A DNA stretch of 64,000 nt from assembly GCA_947462335.1 (NCBI GenBank), contig OX381715.1, forward strand, positions 41,206,650-41,270,649, in the 5' to 3' direction. Under the pieces are notes generated by a model, which was not told the DNA's origin, searched no databases, and saw only the letters and a program-made list of their open reading frames with translations. Of this stretch, positions 40,186 through 52,599 are shown piece after piece (position 1 is the first letter of the stretch; each line of letters opens with the position of its first letter). Made by a program: the position numbers and the translations under genes. This DNA is from Harmothoe impar. Taxonomy: Eukaryota; Annelida; Polychaeta; Phyllodocida; Polynoidae.

Positions 40186-42530
40186 AAACATAGCTATCTT
40201 GAGGCAAGATGTAAATATTAAAGATACAATTTTCACAAGTGCACATGATCACAATCGTCAGGCTCATTTAAAAAAAAAGAAAACACAAGGTTCACTACAG
40301 AAACATAACGGTGCCAGAACAGGTTGGATCCTGTGTATGTTGGACCATCGAAGGACAACTATCAGAGTGATCAAGGTGATCAGCGATACATGGTGGCCAG
40401 TTTAAAGGACGGTAGAGGGTAATGAGGGGTGCGGAGGTGGAGGTAGAGGCTAAGTCTGATCTTGCTAGTGTCAATGCTGAGAGGGTAAGAGTCTGAAGCT
40501 GAGTATGGAATTACAAAAGATTCATTTTCTACACTGAAGTTAACTAAAAACATGATGTAAAATGCATTTTTTCCTACTCTATAACTGCTCTAAGATTATA
40601 AGTGTTGAAATTAGCCTCAGCAGGTCTGACACCAAGGTAAAGCTGATTGAACAACTACATCCATTTCTATGAAGGAAACAAGCTTGGAAATGTGATTCGG
40701 GCCACCATCTTGGATTTCAAGTGTCAAATGGTGCAGATATGAAATATGACCCACTGAGGAGTAAGTATATTCAGTTTCATGACCATACCATGTTTTGCAC
40801 TAGGCTATTTTACCTGATACCTGCTGATATCTGCAGGTTTTCAGACAAAAGTGGTAGCCATTTAGTTTTTGATAGTCTTTTACTGGTCATATTCACGTTA
40901 ATACGTAAAAATGACCTCATCATGGCATCTTGAGGGAGTAAATCCTTTTACGTAATAGTTTGACAGGAAACTGACATATAATTTACATCTAAATGACAGT
41001 ATGAAAGAGACATTAGTCATTTGAGAAATTTTACACAAAAAACATTCATGTCAAATTCATTCCTGAAGGTGAATGCTAAAATAATGTGATAGATTTGACA
41101 CCGACATTACGTATACTTTACATATGTTGTACACCTTTATCTGGTCAGATTATGATGTCCATAACACATCTGTACTTAAGCTCTCAAGTAGTTCACACTT
41201 TTGACACTAGATGTCTCCCTTAACCAATATCAATAGAATTCAATCTACATTGGCACTAGTTTGACCATAAATGAGTTTCTATGGGACACAATAAATTTAC
41301 ATAGAAGAAGAAACTTGAATAACCTTTTCTCTGTAATGTATGATCCGTTATTTTTTGTTTCTATAGAACAATTATTAATCGAACAACCAGGATATTAGTA
41401 TGAGCACACCTTTTCTGTGGTTGCTAAATCCATTCAATACCCATAGACTGACCATAAGCTGACATCACATCTTGGCCTCTGTGCTAGGATCAGTGTGCTA
41501 AGTCTCTGCTGGAATATTGGTGATGTCTACAGGCAAAATGTGCTGATTAAATCAATTGCCTTAGATGTTACCTACTTCTGATGGAGAAGTCCTACTCTAG
41601 GTGTAGGGTAGACGTTAGATACATGTCTTTTCATGATGTCTAAAATGTGTCTACATCTGGTATCTTATTAATGATATAATTTTTACCCTGCAATTAAAAT
41701 GATTTTGGAATATACCCACCTCACACAATGTTATAATTATTCCACTTACTAACATCTTTATAATCACATTTTCCTGATGTCCTTCAAATCTTTCAAAGCA
41801 GGTCATACAAATATCATTATGTTACATTGAAAAGATGTCAGAAGATGTCAATAGACGTCCTATATTTGCATATAGGACGTCATGCGGCCAAGAATATGAC
41901 GTGACCAAATGTAGTAAATATCTGTTGAGAAAGGATGTAGAGATGACATGATTTACTACGAGTTTTACTAGCTTGGCTTTTAGTTTGGCTGCACAGCGAA
42001 GCGTACAGGTGTAACTGTGTCCCCCATGTGGTTCTGATAAGATAGAGGATCAAACCACTCTGCTTATATGAAGGGTATGCTTAAGTTGACTCTGCACTAT
42101 CAGTGTCAACTCAAGTTGACCCTTCATATCATATAAGCAGAGTCCATTGCCGTTTGACACTCTAATTTTACCAGAGAGAGTTGATTCCTTTACTTTCTGT
42201 ATGGACTCCAGAAAAAGTTGAAAAGTATCAAAATATCAATTCACACTTTTCTTCTATTATATGGGTAAGATTTTTCAAAAGTGTACATATTGGTGACAGT
42301 AAGGCAAAAATTGGCAAACTCAAGTAATCTTAAAAATAGGTTTCATACATTGAAAGACTAGTATTTTGGGTCCAAGGAAACCTTAATTGGAACGGTTTAT
42401 TCCTAGGTGTGTAGTTGTTATTATCTAGCATGTGCACCCTTGAATAAAACTGTCGGGCCTTACAACCAAAACGTAACAACATTGTTTCAATGTCTGAAAT
42501 ACACCACAATAACTTCTAATTACATACACA
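40186..42530. other. no gene; two short inverted repeats
   Basis: A 12-bp-stem palindrome is at 41854-41881 (GACGTCCTATAT, 4-nt loop). A MITE-like inverted repeat is at 42057-42143 (ACTCTGCTTATATGAAGGGT and complement with a 3-bp interruption), with inner GTTGAC/GTCAAC pairs. Otherwise AT-rich and unrecognised. Confidence 0.6.
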
Positions 42531-42771
42531 CCCAGTGGGCACAGCATCACTTATTAAGTGACTAATAAGTGTTGCACTGCAGTGGGTACTTTAAGCACAT
42601 ATTAAGCAATTCATCTGCAGCGATTATTAAGTACTGAAGGATAAGTGACAAATAAGTGCTGCACATTAGTGTTACACGAGCATGTCATTTCAGCACTGTT
42701 GGAGCTGGTTAGCAACCCACTCCAGTGCAGCTTTTATAAGTCACTTAATAAGTGATATCATACCCACTAGG
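42531..42771. mobile_element. 241-bp MITE with ~57-bp imperfect TIRs
   Basis: The left end CCCAGTGGGCACAGC-ATCACTTA and right end (reverse complement CCTAGTGGGTATGATATCAC) remain alignable for about 57 bp, with a shared ATCACTTATTAAGTGAC palindrome. No ORF. Target duplication unclear. Confidence 0.75.
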
Positions 42772-43889
42772 ACTGCTTATCAGTGCATTCAAGGGCACTA
42801 TTGTGCAGCCCTCAAAAGTAGCTGTGCAAAAATCTGCCACTAAAAGTAGTTGCTTTTGCAACACTTATTGCCCCCTGTGCAAAGGCAGCCAGGAAGCACG
42901 TCATAAGCTACTAATAAGAGCTACAGCTGTTTGAAGTCAAGAAAACCCCAAAACACCCAATTGGTACATGTTTGGAAAATCTGACCCATATAGAAAATAA
43001 GAAACATAATGCAGAACTTTTGGAATTGTCTTTTTATCTATCATAGAACCTGGGCAATCGTCAGATATGTGTCATCAAAATCTACCAAGTTCCCCTAGTA
43101 GGTAGGGAAAGCAGAGGCTGGGATCACAGCCCTGTATGTGCCACAGTACTAAACACCCGCAATATAATGCTTATTTTATCTGCATTTATTATATCCTATC
43201 ATAACAAATGGCATATCATGAAACAGGTAAAGAGTATGTCTTTCACATCCTTTTTTATATCTAAATTCTCATTTACAAATGATGAGAAATTAGTTGATGA
43301 AATAAATACAATGGCAATGCCAACTAGTAGATTGGAACGGCTTTTCTAGAACAGGCATAGGGTGCTACCTTCCTAAATAAAGAGGGTTTATCACATAAAA
43401 TTGCGTTTGTATTTGGGAGATGTCATACAGATGGATACTCCTGATCCAGCAGAATCAGTAGGTGTCTCATTTTACTTTCTATCACAAAAATTACTGGTTA
43501 AAACCATCCGTGATTAACCTACATCATTTGTGCAGGCAATTTATATAGTCAAGTGCCCCCTACAACCCCCCAAACCCCCATCACTATGTAGTATATAGGT
43601 TTCTTAGTAACTTTCTTTTAGAATGGTGTAAAAATATGCTGGCAAAAATGCTAAAGAGTTTTTCCTGGAGCATGCACATTAACCCTGTATGTCCCCTGTT
43701 CTTATTAATTTCCAAATTAAGTTTTTACTAAACAAGAATTGCGGTTGTTGCCACGAAAAAAAAATGCCTCAGGCATTTTTATACGCGGCAACAACCGCAA
43801 TTCTTGCACTTGAAGGAACATAATGTCTACATGGTTGGTATATTTGAAGGTGACCCATTCAAGACACCAAATAAACAGGGTGGGAGGAT
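42772..43889. other. no gene; one 20-bp-stem hairpin
   Basis: 43733-43752 and 43787-43806 are perfect complements (CAAGAATTGCGGTTGTTGCC), enclosing a nested AAATGCCT/AGGCATTT hairpin. Otherwise unrecognised AT-rich sequence. Confidence 0.6.
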
Positions 43890-44351
43890 AATGTAACTTT
43901 AAATATGGTAATTACTATGAATTCCTTGGGTCAATGTAAGGGGGGTAGGTATGATTATAATCAACCTCAGAAGCATGGATATGTGTGTTGCTAGGCAGAT
44001 AAACAATTAGAATAGCTGTTGCTATGCAACCAGCTGCATTAGCAACAAACCAATAGCACCATTGAATTCCTTGGGTCCACTTTAGGGGGGAAAGGTATGG
44101 TAATAATCAACCTCAGGAGCATGGATATGTATGTTGCTAGGCTGATAAACAATTAGAATAGCTGTTGCTAAGCAACCAGCTGTATTAGCAAAAAACCAAT
44201 TGTACCATTGAATTCCTCTGGTCCATTCTAGGGGGGTATATGTATGATTATCCCAGGCAGCACACACGATCGGCAAAGCATTGGCATATGGTCGGCACCG
44301 TTGGCATGTGGTCGGCAAATCTTGCCGATGCCCTGCCGACATAGTGCCAAC

Positions 44352-44812
44352 GTTGGCATTCAGTCGGCACATCATGGTCTGGCCTATGTTGGCCAGCCAA
44401 CATAGGGCCAACGTTGGCATTTGGTCGGCACACCATGGTCGGGCCTACGTTGGCCAGCCAACATAGGGCTAACATTGGCATTTGGTCGGCACACCATGGT
44501 CGGGCCTACTTTGGCCAGCCAACATAGGGCCAATGTTGGCATTTGGTCGGCACACCATGGTCGGGCCTATGTCGGCAAGCCGACATAAGGCCAATGTTGG
44601 CATTTGGTCGGCACACCATGGTCTGGCCTATGTCTGCAAGCCGACATTGGGCCAACATTGGCATTTGGTTGGCAGATCATGATCGGGCCTATGTCGGCAA
44701 GCCGACACTGGGCCAACATTGGCATTTGGTCGACACACCACGGTTGGGCCTATGTCGGCAAGCCGACGTTGGTCCAACATTGGCATTTGGTCGACACATC
44801 ATGTGGCATATG
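44352..44812. repeat. 61-bp tandem repeat (about 7.5 copies)
   Basis: GTTGGCATTTGGTCGGCACA recurs with exact 61-bp spacing (44352, 44413, 44474, 44535, 44596, 44657, 44718, 44779). Each unit contains a GTCGGCAAGCCGAC-type palindrome. Confidence 0.93.
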
Positions 44813-45151
44813 TCCACATATATAGTTGGCAATTGGGAGAAACAATTTAAAGGAAAAGACTTCTTGGAAAGAAGGTTCTCTGAAAACTTTGAGAAAAAAT
44901 CGTTGTAAAAAAATTCTCTGGATAAAAGAATTTGGCCAGAAAAATGTGGGTAAGAAAATTCTGAAAAAAAAAAATTTGAAAAAAAAAATTTCTGAAAAAA
45001 TCTGAGAAAAAAAAATTTCTGAAAAAAAAATCTTGAGCAAAAAAAAGCCTTGAAAAAAATTTCTTTGAAAAAAAAACTTTGAAAAAAATTGGTCTGGGTA
45101 ATAGATCAGACACCATAGCACATATAGGCATAGTCACTTCATTGCAAGGTA

Positions 45152-45221
45152 TGGGGGGTTAGCACAGGGATAAGGTAAAAGTCTGTGTGAGGGGTCCGGG
45201 GTTCTATCCCCACTGCCACCA
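45152..45221 (+). other. tRNA-like block (pol III box A/B remnant)
   Basis: TTAGCACAGGGA resembles box A and GGGGTTCTATCCCC resembles box B at tRNA-like spacing, ending in CCACC. A cloverleaf with proper acceptor stem is not convincing, so a tRNA-derived SINE or pseudogene fragment is more likely. Confidence 0.4.
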
Positions 45222-46290
45222 GAAAAACGTCAGACAAATGTTAGCCTAAAAACGTTTTTGGCATTCAGTCCCCAATACGTTGGCAAATTTACATCGGGCC
45301 AACGTTGGCATTAAGTTGGCAAGACATTGGCATTACGTTGTCAAATGGTTGGGTTGCCAACGTAGGGCCAACTTTGGCGTGATGAAATAAATACAATGGC
45401 AATGCCAACACTTCACGCCAACATAGGGCCTACATCGCTCCGATGGGCAACCAACGTTGGCCCAACATGATGCCAACCTGAAATGCCAACATCTTGCCTA
45501 TGTTGGCCCAACATTGGGCCGATCTCCTTGTGCTACCTGGGTATAATCAACCTCAGGACCATGGATATGTGTGTTGCTAGGCAGATAAACAATTAGAATA
45601 GCTGTTGCTAGGCAATCATATGTCTTAGCAACAAACCAATAGAACCATTGAATTCTTTGGGTCCACTTAAGGGGGCGTAGGTATAATTATAATCAACCTC
45701 AGGAGCATCGAAATGTGTGTTGCTAGGCAGATAAACAATAAGAATAGCTGTTGCTAGGCAACCAGCTGTCTTAGCAACAAACTGATTGAACCATTGAATT
45801 CCTTGTGACAATTTTAGGGGGGTCAGGTATGATCATAATCAACCTCAGGAGCATGGAAATGTGTGTTGCTAGGCAGATAAACAATTAGAATAGCTGTTGC
45901 TAAGCAACCGGCTGCATTAGCAACAAACAACTAGAACCATTCAATTCCTTGGGTCCATATTAGGGGTAGTAGGTATGATTATAATCAACCTCAGGAGCAT
46001 GGAAATGTGTGTTGCCAGGCTGATAAACAATTAGAATAGCTGTTGCTAAGCAACCAGCGGCATTAGCAATAAACCAATAGAACCATTGAATTCCTTGGGT
46101 CCATTTTAGGGGGGTAGGTATGATTATAATCAACCTCAGCAGCATGAACATGTGTGTTGCTAGGCAGATAAACAATTAGAATAGCTGTTGCTATGCAACC
46201 AGCTGCATCAGCAACAAACCAATAGAACCATTGAATTCCTTGGGTCCATGTTGGGGGGGGGGATAGGTATCATTATAATCAACCTCAGGA

Positions 46291-47290
46291 CCTATCAAAG
46301 GTTCATCAATATTAATGTTATCATTATTTGCATAAATTTGTGTTGTGACACCTTAAAACAAAATGGCGGCACCCGTACTGACTTACTGTCAAATGAAAAC
46401 AATATAATGCCTCAACCTGGTAGTTCGCAGGCTCACCACCAGGGCTCCTCCGGGGCCTTTCGGCATTAAAAAAATTAACTCATAAACTGAGTGAGGGTCT
46501 CATAGTATCCAATTCAGATAACAGCTGGTCAGTGAAGGATATATTCTACAATTGAGAGGAATATGCCTTAACATGCACCAGCGGAGCTCCATGTTAAGGA
46601 TCTCAACAGGGGTATACACAGACCCTGTCCTGTCGGAGCTACCTGCTGGGTAGGCTGGAGCCATGCTTGCTAGGCTGGTGGGCAGTGACAGGTCGACTGG
46701 GTGAGGTTTTACTTTTCAAAACATCCTATAAAATAAACTAGAATGAGTAGGGTCATAATGGTTATGGTTCTGAACTCGACTTGATGATGTGCAGATGATG
46801 TACAAATGATGTACAGATGATGAACACATGATGTACACATGATATACACATGATGTACACATGATGTACACATGATGTACACATGATGTACAGAACTTGT
46901 ACAATATAGAAGCCAGGCAGGGGGTCTTGTTTGGAACCTTTAACATACCAGGACGTACACATCATGTACAGAACTTGTGCAATATAGAAGCCAGGGGGTC
47001 TAGTTTGGAACCTATGACGTACACGTGACGTACACATGACGTACACATGACATACAGTTGGGAAGGGGCAATGATTATGACGTATTATGATGTACATATG
47101 ACGTATGATGATGTTAATATGATGTATGATGATGTATGATGACGAATGATGATGTATTATGACGTATGCTGATGTATTATGACGTATGATGATGCATTAT
47201 GACGTACACTCTGAGGCCAATAATTATAATGCAATATGATGTACAATGATGTTAATATGATGTATAATGACGTATTTGGGCCTAATGTCT
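46291..47290. repeat. unrecognised flank then simple repeats (GATGTACACAT / GACGTATGAT)
   Basis: 46785-46890 repeats a 12-bp ATGATGTACAC unit, with further copies at 46955-47060. 47080-47270 is built of GATGATGTAT and GACGTATGAT variants. 46291-46780 shows no gene. Confidence 0.8.
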
Positions 47291-48829
47291 CTCTGGGTCT
47301 CATGGTAACCAGGGCCTTATTGAAACGGGCCAAACTAAATCGGGCCTTATCTAAAAGGGCCTCATTTTGGGGGGCCTTTTATCCGTAATTCCTACTAAGT
47401 GATAGAACTCAGTTGTGCTACACTCTACCACTTAGTAAGGACCTTTACTGCTGAATCCCCCCTCCTCCACTCCTGTCCGTTGGCCCTGAAACCCAGTGTT
47501 GGCAGGTCTGAGCAATGACCTGCAAAAAGGAGGGGGGGGGGAGCGAGAAAAAAGTTCAAAATCGCAAAGAAAGGGAAATTCCACTAAAAACAGCCAATCT
47601 GGGGAGAAAAAAGCTCAGAATCGCAAAAAAAGTCAAATTTACCTAGAAACAAATTTTGACATGCTACAAATCAAGATGATTCCTTTGTGAACTAGAAATT
47701 CTCTTTTTAAATAAAATATATGACGCCAATGTTGGGCGGCAACATTGGGGTATATATTTCCCAGGTGGAGTAAGTGTATTATCTAGTTCACCACCTGCCC
47801 ACCTGGGCGAGCTAGGGTCCCTGATGCCTTTGTTGGTGGCAACCGACCAGAAGGCCATTGTTTGTAGTTATGAAAGGTTGATATTTAATAATATAATACA
47901 TAACAATACTATTCTATACATGGTATGGGATTGATTTTCCTCTGAATGTGTATATATATATGTATTAGACAATAATTTATGCTTGATTCATTCAACTGAA
48001 GAGCGTCCCCTTACACTGTGCATAGTCATTCCAGTTGTAAAACGTCAAATCTCAAGATCAGGTGTAACATCAAGTTTGATGTTAATTAACACATCTACAC
48101 GGTTTTGGTTCTAGACCCTACCAACGTTTCTTGACCCCTCACATATCTCAATGGCCTACAACCTCACAATCCATTAGAAAAGAAACGTAGCATACATGCA
48201 AGAAGTCATCACACTAACAGGGCCAACAGACCTAGCCGAGGATGGCATACAATAGCATAGGTGCTCCTGAACAAGATGTAGTAACGCATAGGATTGGCAT
48301 GATGCTTGAATGTAGAACTGACATAATTTTATCAGGGCTGCATTCCAGATGACAAAGGTCATATTGCAATGGAGCACTGAGCAGCCCTCAAAGTGTTAAT
48401 GAAAGTTATCCTCAACCTAGACAATTCCCAAGAGCGCAATATTCTTAAAGCACTTTGTCGATCCAGGCTTACAGGTACCAGAGGAAATCGGGGATGACTC
48501 CCTGATCAGTAAAGTGATTCAAGCATCTCTGCTGCCACACAATAGGAGACTAGAGCGACCCTATCTGAATGAGGCACAGGGGACAACCCCTTCAATCTAT
48601 ATAAGGGAACAACCATAGAAATACCTCTGAACAACCCTGGTCACTATATTACCACCAGTTAACTCTCTAATCGTTGCAAGGTGCTTTATTGCATTATGCT
48701 TTTTGTTGTTCACTGAATTCCATGTAAGTTTAGTTTAACAAAATGACAATAGGCTTAAATGTAGGCTTTTAGGATTATATATTATTTTTGATAGTGCAGT
48801 GCTAATTCCTCCTGCTGAAACAATTCCGC
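47291..48829. other. no recognised gene
   Basis: Includes GGGCC-TTAT-like short repeats (47310-47395) and purine-rich AAAAAG tracts (47520-47640). Frames of about 64-67 codons show no motif. Confidence 0.55.
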
Positions 48830-49565
48830 CAGCGATATTCGCACGAGGAGCTAGTGCGTATAAGGGCGGCTATTCACACGAGTAAATGGCGAGAGAGGCG
48901 ACATGACGAGAGAGGCGACATGCACCAGGAAATGGGGAGAGAGGTGACATAGGCCCTACACAAAAATATATTGCACATTTTAGAGAGACACAGCATGTAA
49001 CGGTGTGCTGTAACGGTGAACACGCTTGTCTCTCACGGCGACGACCAGGGTTCGATTCCCATTATGGGTGTATTTTTTGGGATATTAGTAATGGCGAGAG
49101 AGGCGACGTGACAACGAGAGAGGCGACCTGCCAACAATCATTCTCCATCACACAATCTTTACCCCCCCCTCTCAAAATATGACGTTATTCAGATAGGACC
49201 CCCCCCCCAACAATCATTCCCACAAGCATAGTAGCACTGCCCCAGGGGTTCCTTTAACATGTGTACTCCATTTAAGTTTAACATTGAATGTAATAATGGA
49301 GTGATCATTTTTTAACAACAGCAGGGGGGGGGGTCTGCATGGAGTGTGCTAAATTTCTAACACCACCCCCCACCCCTGGAGAAGGGGTTGGTAAAACAGT
49401 CACAGAAACAACATTGCATCTCTCGCTGTTTGCTTGTGCAGGTCGCCTCTCTCGCCGTCGCCTATCTCGCCGTTTCCTCGTGCGAATAAGGGCTCCTATA
49501 CGTTTCCTCGTGCGTATAGCCGCCGTTATACGCACGAGCTCCTCGTGCGGGTATCATCGGCCAAA
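48830..49565. mobile_element. inverted-repeat element with CGCACGAGG-rich arms
   Basis: 48841-48885 and 49505-49549 are imperfect complements (GCACGAGGAGCT, GTGCGTATAA, GGCGGCTAT, CACGAG). Both arms continue into GGCGAGAGAGGCGAC repeats. The interior contains a tRNA-like segment. No ORF with a recognisable domain. Confidence 0.7.
49003..49075 (+). other. tRNA-related (box B-containing) segment
   Basis: GGGTTCGATTCCC at 49048-49060 is an exact pol III B box. The upstream part gives only a weak box A. Likely a SINE-head or tRNA pseudogene fragment within the surrounding element. Confidence 0.4.
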
Positions 49566-50287
49566 CAATTTAAATTAGTCATATTGTCCCAGTATAATTA
49601 TAGGTAAAGTTATCTAATAGCAACTAATATCAATCTAACTATAGCAATACTTCCTATGACTCTATATGGGTGGCGATGTTGGTTCTGACCTTGTAATTTC
49701 CTGTGACATTTAGGCAGATACCTTACTATCAAACTGCATGATTTACCAGCAACCAGCAGCATTCAGACAGCAGAATCAACCCTTTACAAGATGGCCTGCA
49801 TGTGCCAGTGGTCACAGGAAAAAGTTCCCTGGCCTTAGTTTGCAACACTCTGACATTGCACAGTCAGTGTGTTCATTGGGACTGTTTTGCTCCAATCATG
49901 GCAATAACTATATATACATGAAGTTCACGAAGTGGGCTGATAAACATCATGAACCTTCTTTCATAATGGCATCTTGTACTGAAATTGCCTGGACATTTGT
50001 CTTTATTGTTGTGTTGTTGCTTTTTTTTAAAAGTTTATTTATTGGATCTAATCGGCTTTGTAGGCCAAAAACTAGCTCAGGTGCATTGCCCTTCTGCCGC
50101 CAGCACCCCTGACTGTTACATGTTTTTTAGCGGTCTTATGTATGTTATGCTGTGACTCCAATGCTATTCCATATGCCTACGGTTCTTGATATGTATTGTA
50201 AAGAACTATACAATCACTTGGTAGTAGGTGAACAAAGAGAGGATGAGATGAGATGAGATGAGTACCGGAAGTATGTTATATGATGAG
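49566..50287. other. no gene; ATGAG microsatellite
   Basis: A short GATGAGATGAGATGAG run at about 50242-50262 could be the 3' microsatellite tail of the minus-strand LINE just beyond it. The 124-codon plus frame at 49738-50112 shows no domain. Confidence 0.5.
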
Positions 50288-51420
50288 TTATACAGCATTT
50301 ATAAAACAGTTAGGATAGTCCTTTTCAATGGCTAGTTTGAACTTCCAAAGTGTCTCAATCATGGTATATATAGGTTTTAGGTTATTCCACCTGGATATGG
50401 CTCTATACATACAACTTCTGATAACAATAGGTTTTAGTGCTCTGAGCACACGCAGTCTTTTCCCTTGGTGGAACCTTGTGGAACCTTGTGGCAATAGCCC
50501 TCGTGTCTAGATATTTTTCACATTGTGCGAGTGTAAAAGCATGGTACAGTAGGTGTTTGTCCCTTCTAATAATAAGCCGATCACATCCACTCTTTTCATG
50601 CATTTGAATAGTGTTAATAGTAGGATTTTTCTCTAATTTAACATTATATACCGTACGGAGTCCCTTTTTCTGTGAACCCTGAATTTCCTCAGATTCTCCC
50701 TTATTTTCCCTATCCCTAATAAAAATCAGCGTAATCTAGGGTGGGTAGTACCATTAAGGTGTATATGGTTAATGCAGTGTCACAGTCTGTGTGATATCGT
50801 ATTTTTCCCAACTGCCTTAACTTATGTTGGCTATTAGCAAGTACATTTTTCCTGTGCTCCAGAAACTTGAGACCAGGATCTAGGGTTACATCGAGGTAAG
50901 GGAACGATTCAACTTTTTCTAAAATAACATTATTAAGGGTTCAAACAGGATTCAAATTCCTAAAATTATTATAGTACATCCACTTGGTTTTTTCTCATTG
51001 ACTGTGAGGCTATTTTTCTTACACCAGGTGGGTAATGCATTTAAACATGATTGCATTTTCTTGGGGGAATGCACTGAAATTACCGCATCATCTGCCTACA
51101 ATGTCAAGGAATGAATTTATATAAATAGAGAACAATACAGGGCCACAAACTGAACCATGTGGTACCCCATATGATACATGTTTAGAGGATGAGATACAAT
51201 CATTTGCTACCGTTCACTGAGCCCTATCGGTTAGATAGCTGCTAAACAACCTACATGTCCTTTCGCTAAGCCCAAAACCTGCAAGTATTTTTAATAGAAT
51301 ACGGTGGGAAACGGTATCAAAAGCTTTTTTATAGTCTAGGTAGAGAGATAGGGTTGATTTATTATTAATTATGTTTTCTATTGTATTATTAAGATGTGCT
51401 GTAATAGCTGTGATAGTCAA
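50288..51420 (-). pseudogene. LINE reverse-transcriptase relic (LINE-D)
   Basis: 51420-51214 encodes LYLDYKKAFDTVSH (RT motif A), followed after a stop by YGVPHGSVCGPVLF. Scattered matches run through a FPYLDVTLDPGLKF-like segment near 50900. 50494-50288 gives a C-terminal tail with RSCMYRAISRWNNL. The YADD box is not visible and stops are frequent. Different from LINE-A and LINE-B in sequence, but of the same general CR1/Jockey-like type. Confidence 0.8.
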
Positions 51421-52116
51421 ATGGCCCTTGAAGATTAAGACAATGTGTTTTATACTGATTTTATACTAATTGTCATTTTGTTGCTGATACTTTTGTTCTA
51501 ATACGGTTTAAGGCGACATTACAAAAGCTTTATCTGATTAATTGGCTGCACACATTGTGCCTTTGTACAAAGCAGTGGTATCATATGTCTAATAACCTCT
51601 TCGATTTTGTTTCTTGGGTCAGAATGAGCTGGAGAAAATGGTGAAAAAATGAGAAGTAATCTACACAGGACCCTTGTTACTGAAAAACACTCAGATTTCA
51701 TATATACTGTGAAATAGGCCAATTATTGAAATGAAATATGACGCAGGATATTCATGTTGCCCATGGTATATAAACAAGTTAGCTTTACCCTAATGGGAAC
51801 CCATCGGTGATATATTCCTATTTGTTATTGTTTATATTGCAACCTTTGCATTTAAAGCACTATGAAGGTAGCATTCCCTGTATGTGATTTGCTACCATGA
51901 TATGCATGACAATAAGTGAATATATAATTGGTGATTAGGTGTGTAGTTTATTTAAAAGGAATGCTCAGAAAACGTGCATCATCTTAAGGGTATGAATGTG
52001 ACTATTTAAGAGTTCACGTATATATCTATCATCATGAACTCGGGGCCATCACATATATTTTCATAAAGAATGTTCGCCATTGAATGGATGAACATGGAGA
52101 GTTGAATTATATATAT
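51421..52116. other. no recognised gene
   Basis: AT-rich, short frames only; possibly the 5' remainder of LINE-D. Confidence 0.5.
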
Positions 52117-52531
52117 TGTAGCGGCGACGGAGGGGGGGCTGTGGGTTCACAGACCCCCTCCCCCGCCCTGGCGTGGGTTGTATATAAGTTAGTAATTACT
52201 ACGCCGGACGGGGGAGGAGAAGGCTGGCGCCGCTGCAAAATAACGGGGGAGCCGGCGGGATCCTCTCTGACACTGAGACGTTCGAAACTGGGGCGTCGGC
52301 GAAGTTGGCTGGCGCCCAGGACGGGACGTCTCTGGCATTGGAGAAACGTCATCAAGCTATATAAAGCAGGGGGGACGGAGGGTTCAGTCGGTATAGTTTG
52401 ACGCTTGAAGCACAGAGGATTTCCGACAAGACTTAGCTGGTGTGGCCAAGGTGTGCCAGGGCAATAAAGTATCTCCTGTTCAACTGTACTTAACGAGTTC
52501 TGTCTCCTTCCTAATTAGGGCGGACGCTACA
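52117..52531 (+). repeat. 5' LTR (415 bp)
   Basis: Paired with 57918-58295; the 3' copy lacks about 35 bp near 52215-52270. Contains a TATA box and an AATAAA signal in canonical U3-R order. Confidence 0.9.
52357..52367 (+). promoter_or_regulatory. LTR TATA box
   Basis: CTATATAAAGC at 52357-52367, conserved in the 3' LTR (58121-58130). TTCAGTCGGT about 24 bp downstream is a candidate initiator. AATAAA at 52463-52468 would end R; it is changed to AACAAA in the 3' LTR. Confidence 0.75.
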
Positions 52532-52532
52532 A

Positions 52533-52550
52533 TGGTGACAGCGGTGTTTC
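52533..52550 (+). promoter_or_regulatory. candidate primer-binding site
   Basis: TGGTGACAGCGGTGTTTC begins 2 bp after the 5' LTR and starts with TGG, complementary to a tRNA CCA end. I cannot name the tRNA. Confidence 0.55.
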
Positions 52551-52599
52551 ACTCTGAAGTACAAGGGTAAGCACAACAAACAAGCCCACGGGAAGAGAG

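Larger units (their letters stand above)
44252..45541. mobile_element. 1290-bp inverted-repeat element inserted in the satellite
   Basis: Ends CCCAGGCAGCACACACGATC and (complement) CCCAGGTAGCACAAGGAGATC are TIRs. TAT flanks both sides (44249-44251, 45542-45544), and neighbouring satellite units show the empty site GATTATAATC. The interior has a 61-bp tandem repeat, an A-rich tract (44845-45105) and a tRNA-like block. No transposase ORF. A 3-bp duplication would suit a PIF/Harbinger-like mobiliser, by inference. Confidence 0.88.
43890..46290. repeat. 146-bp satellite, about 8 units, interrupted
   Basis: The landmark CCATTGAATTCCTTGGGTCC recurs near 43914, 44060, 44206, 45645, 45790, 45937, 46082 and 46227, giving 145-147-bp spacing once a 1293-bp insertion is subtracted. 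Units include a GCTGTTGCTA-GCAACCAGC stem. Frames open across units on the minus strand are satellite translation. Confidence 0.9.

Noticed and set aside
44750..45137. Phe/Lys-rich 96-123-codon frames on the minus strand
   Set aside because: Translation of an A-rich low-complexity tract.
45152..45221. Functional tRNA gene
   Set aside because: Box A and B are present but acceptor and anticodon stems are not convincing; kept only as tRNA-like.
44482..46175. Runs of 60-120-codon ORFs in the 61-bp and 146-bp repeats
   Set aside because: Periodic translation of tandem repeats, not conserved coding.
49738..50112. 124-codon frame with a hydrophobic segment (FIVVLLLFF)
   Set aside because: The hydrophobic part comes from a poly-T tract; no start context or homology.
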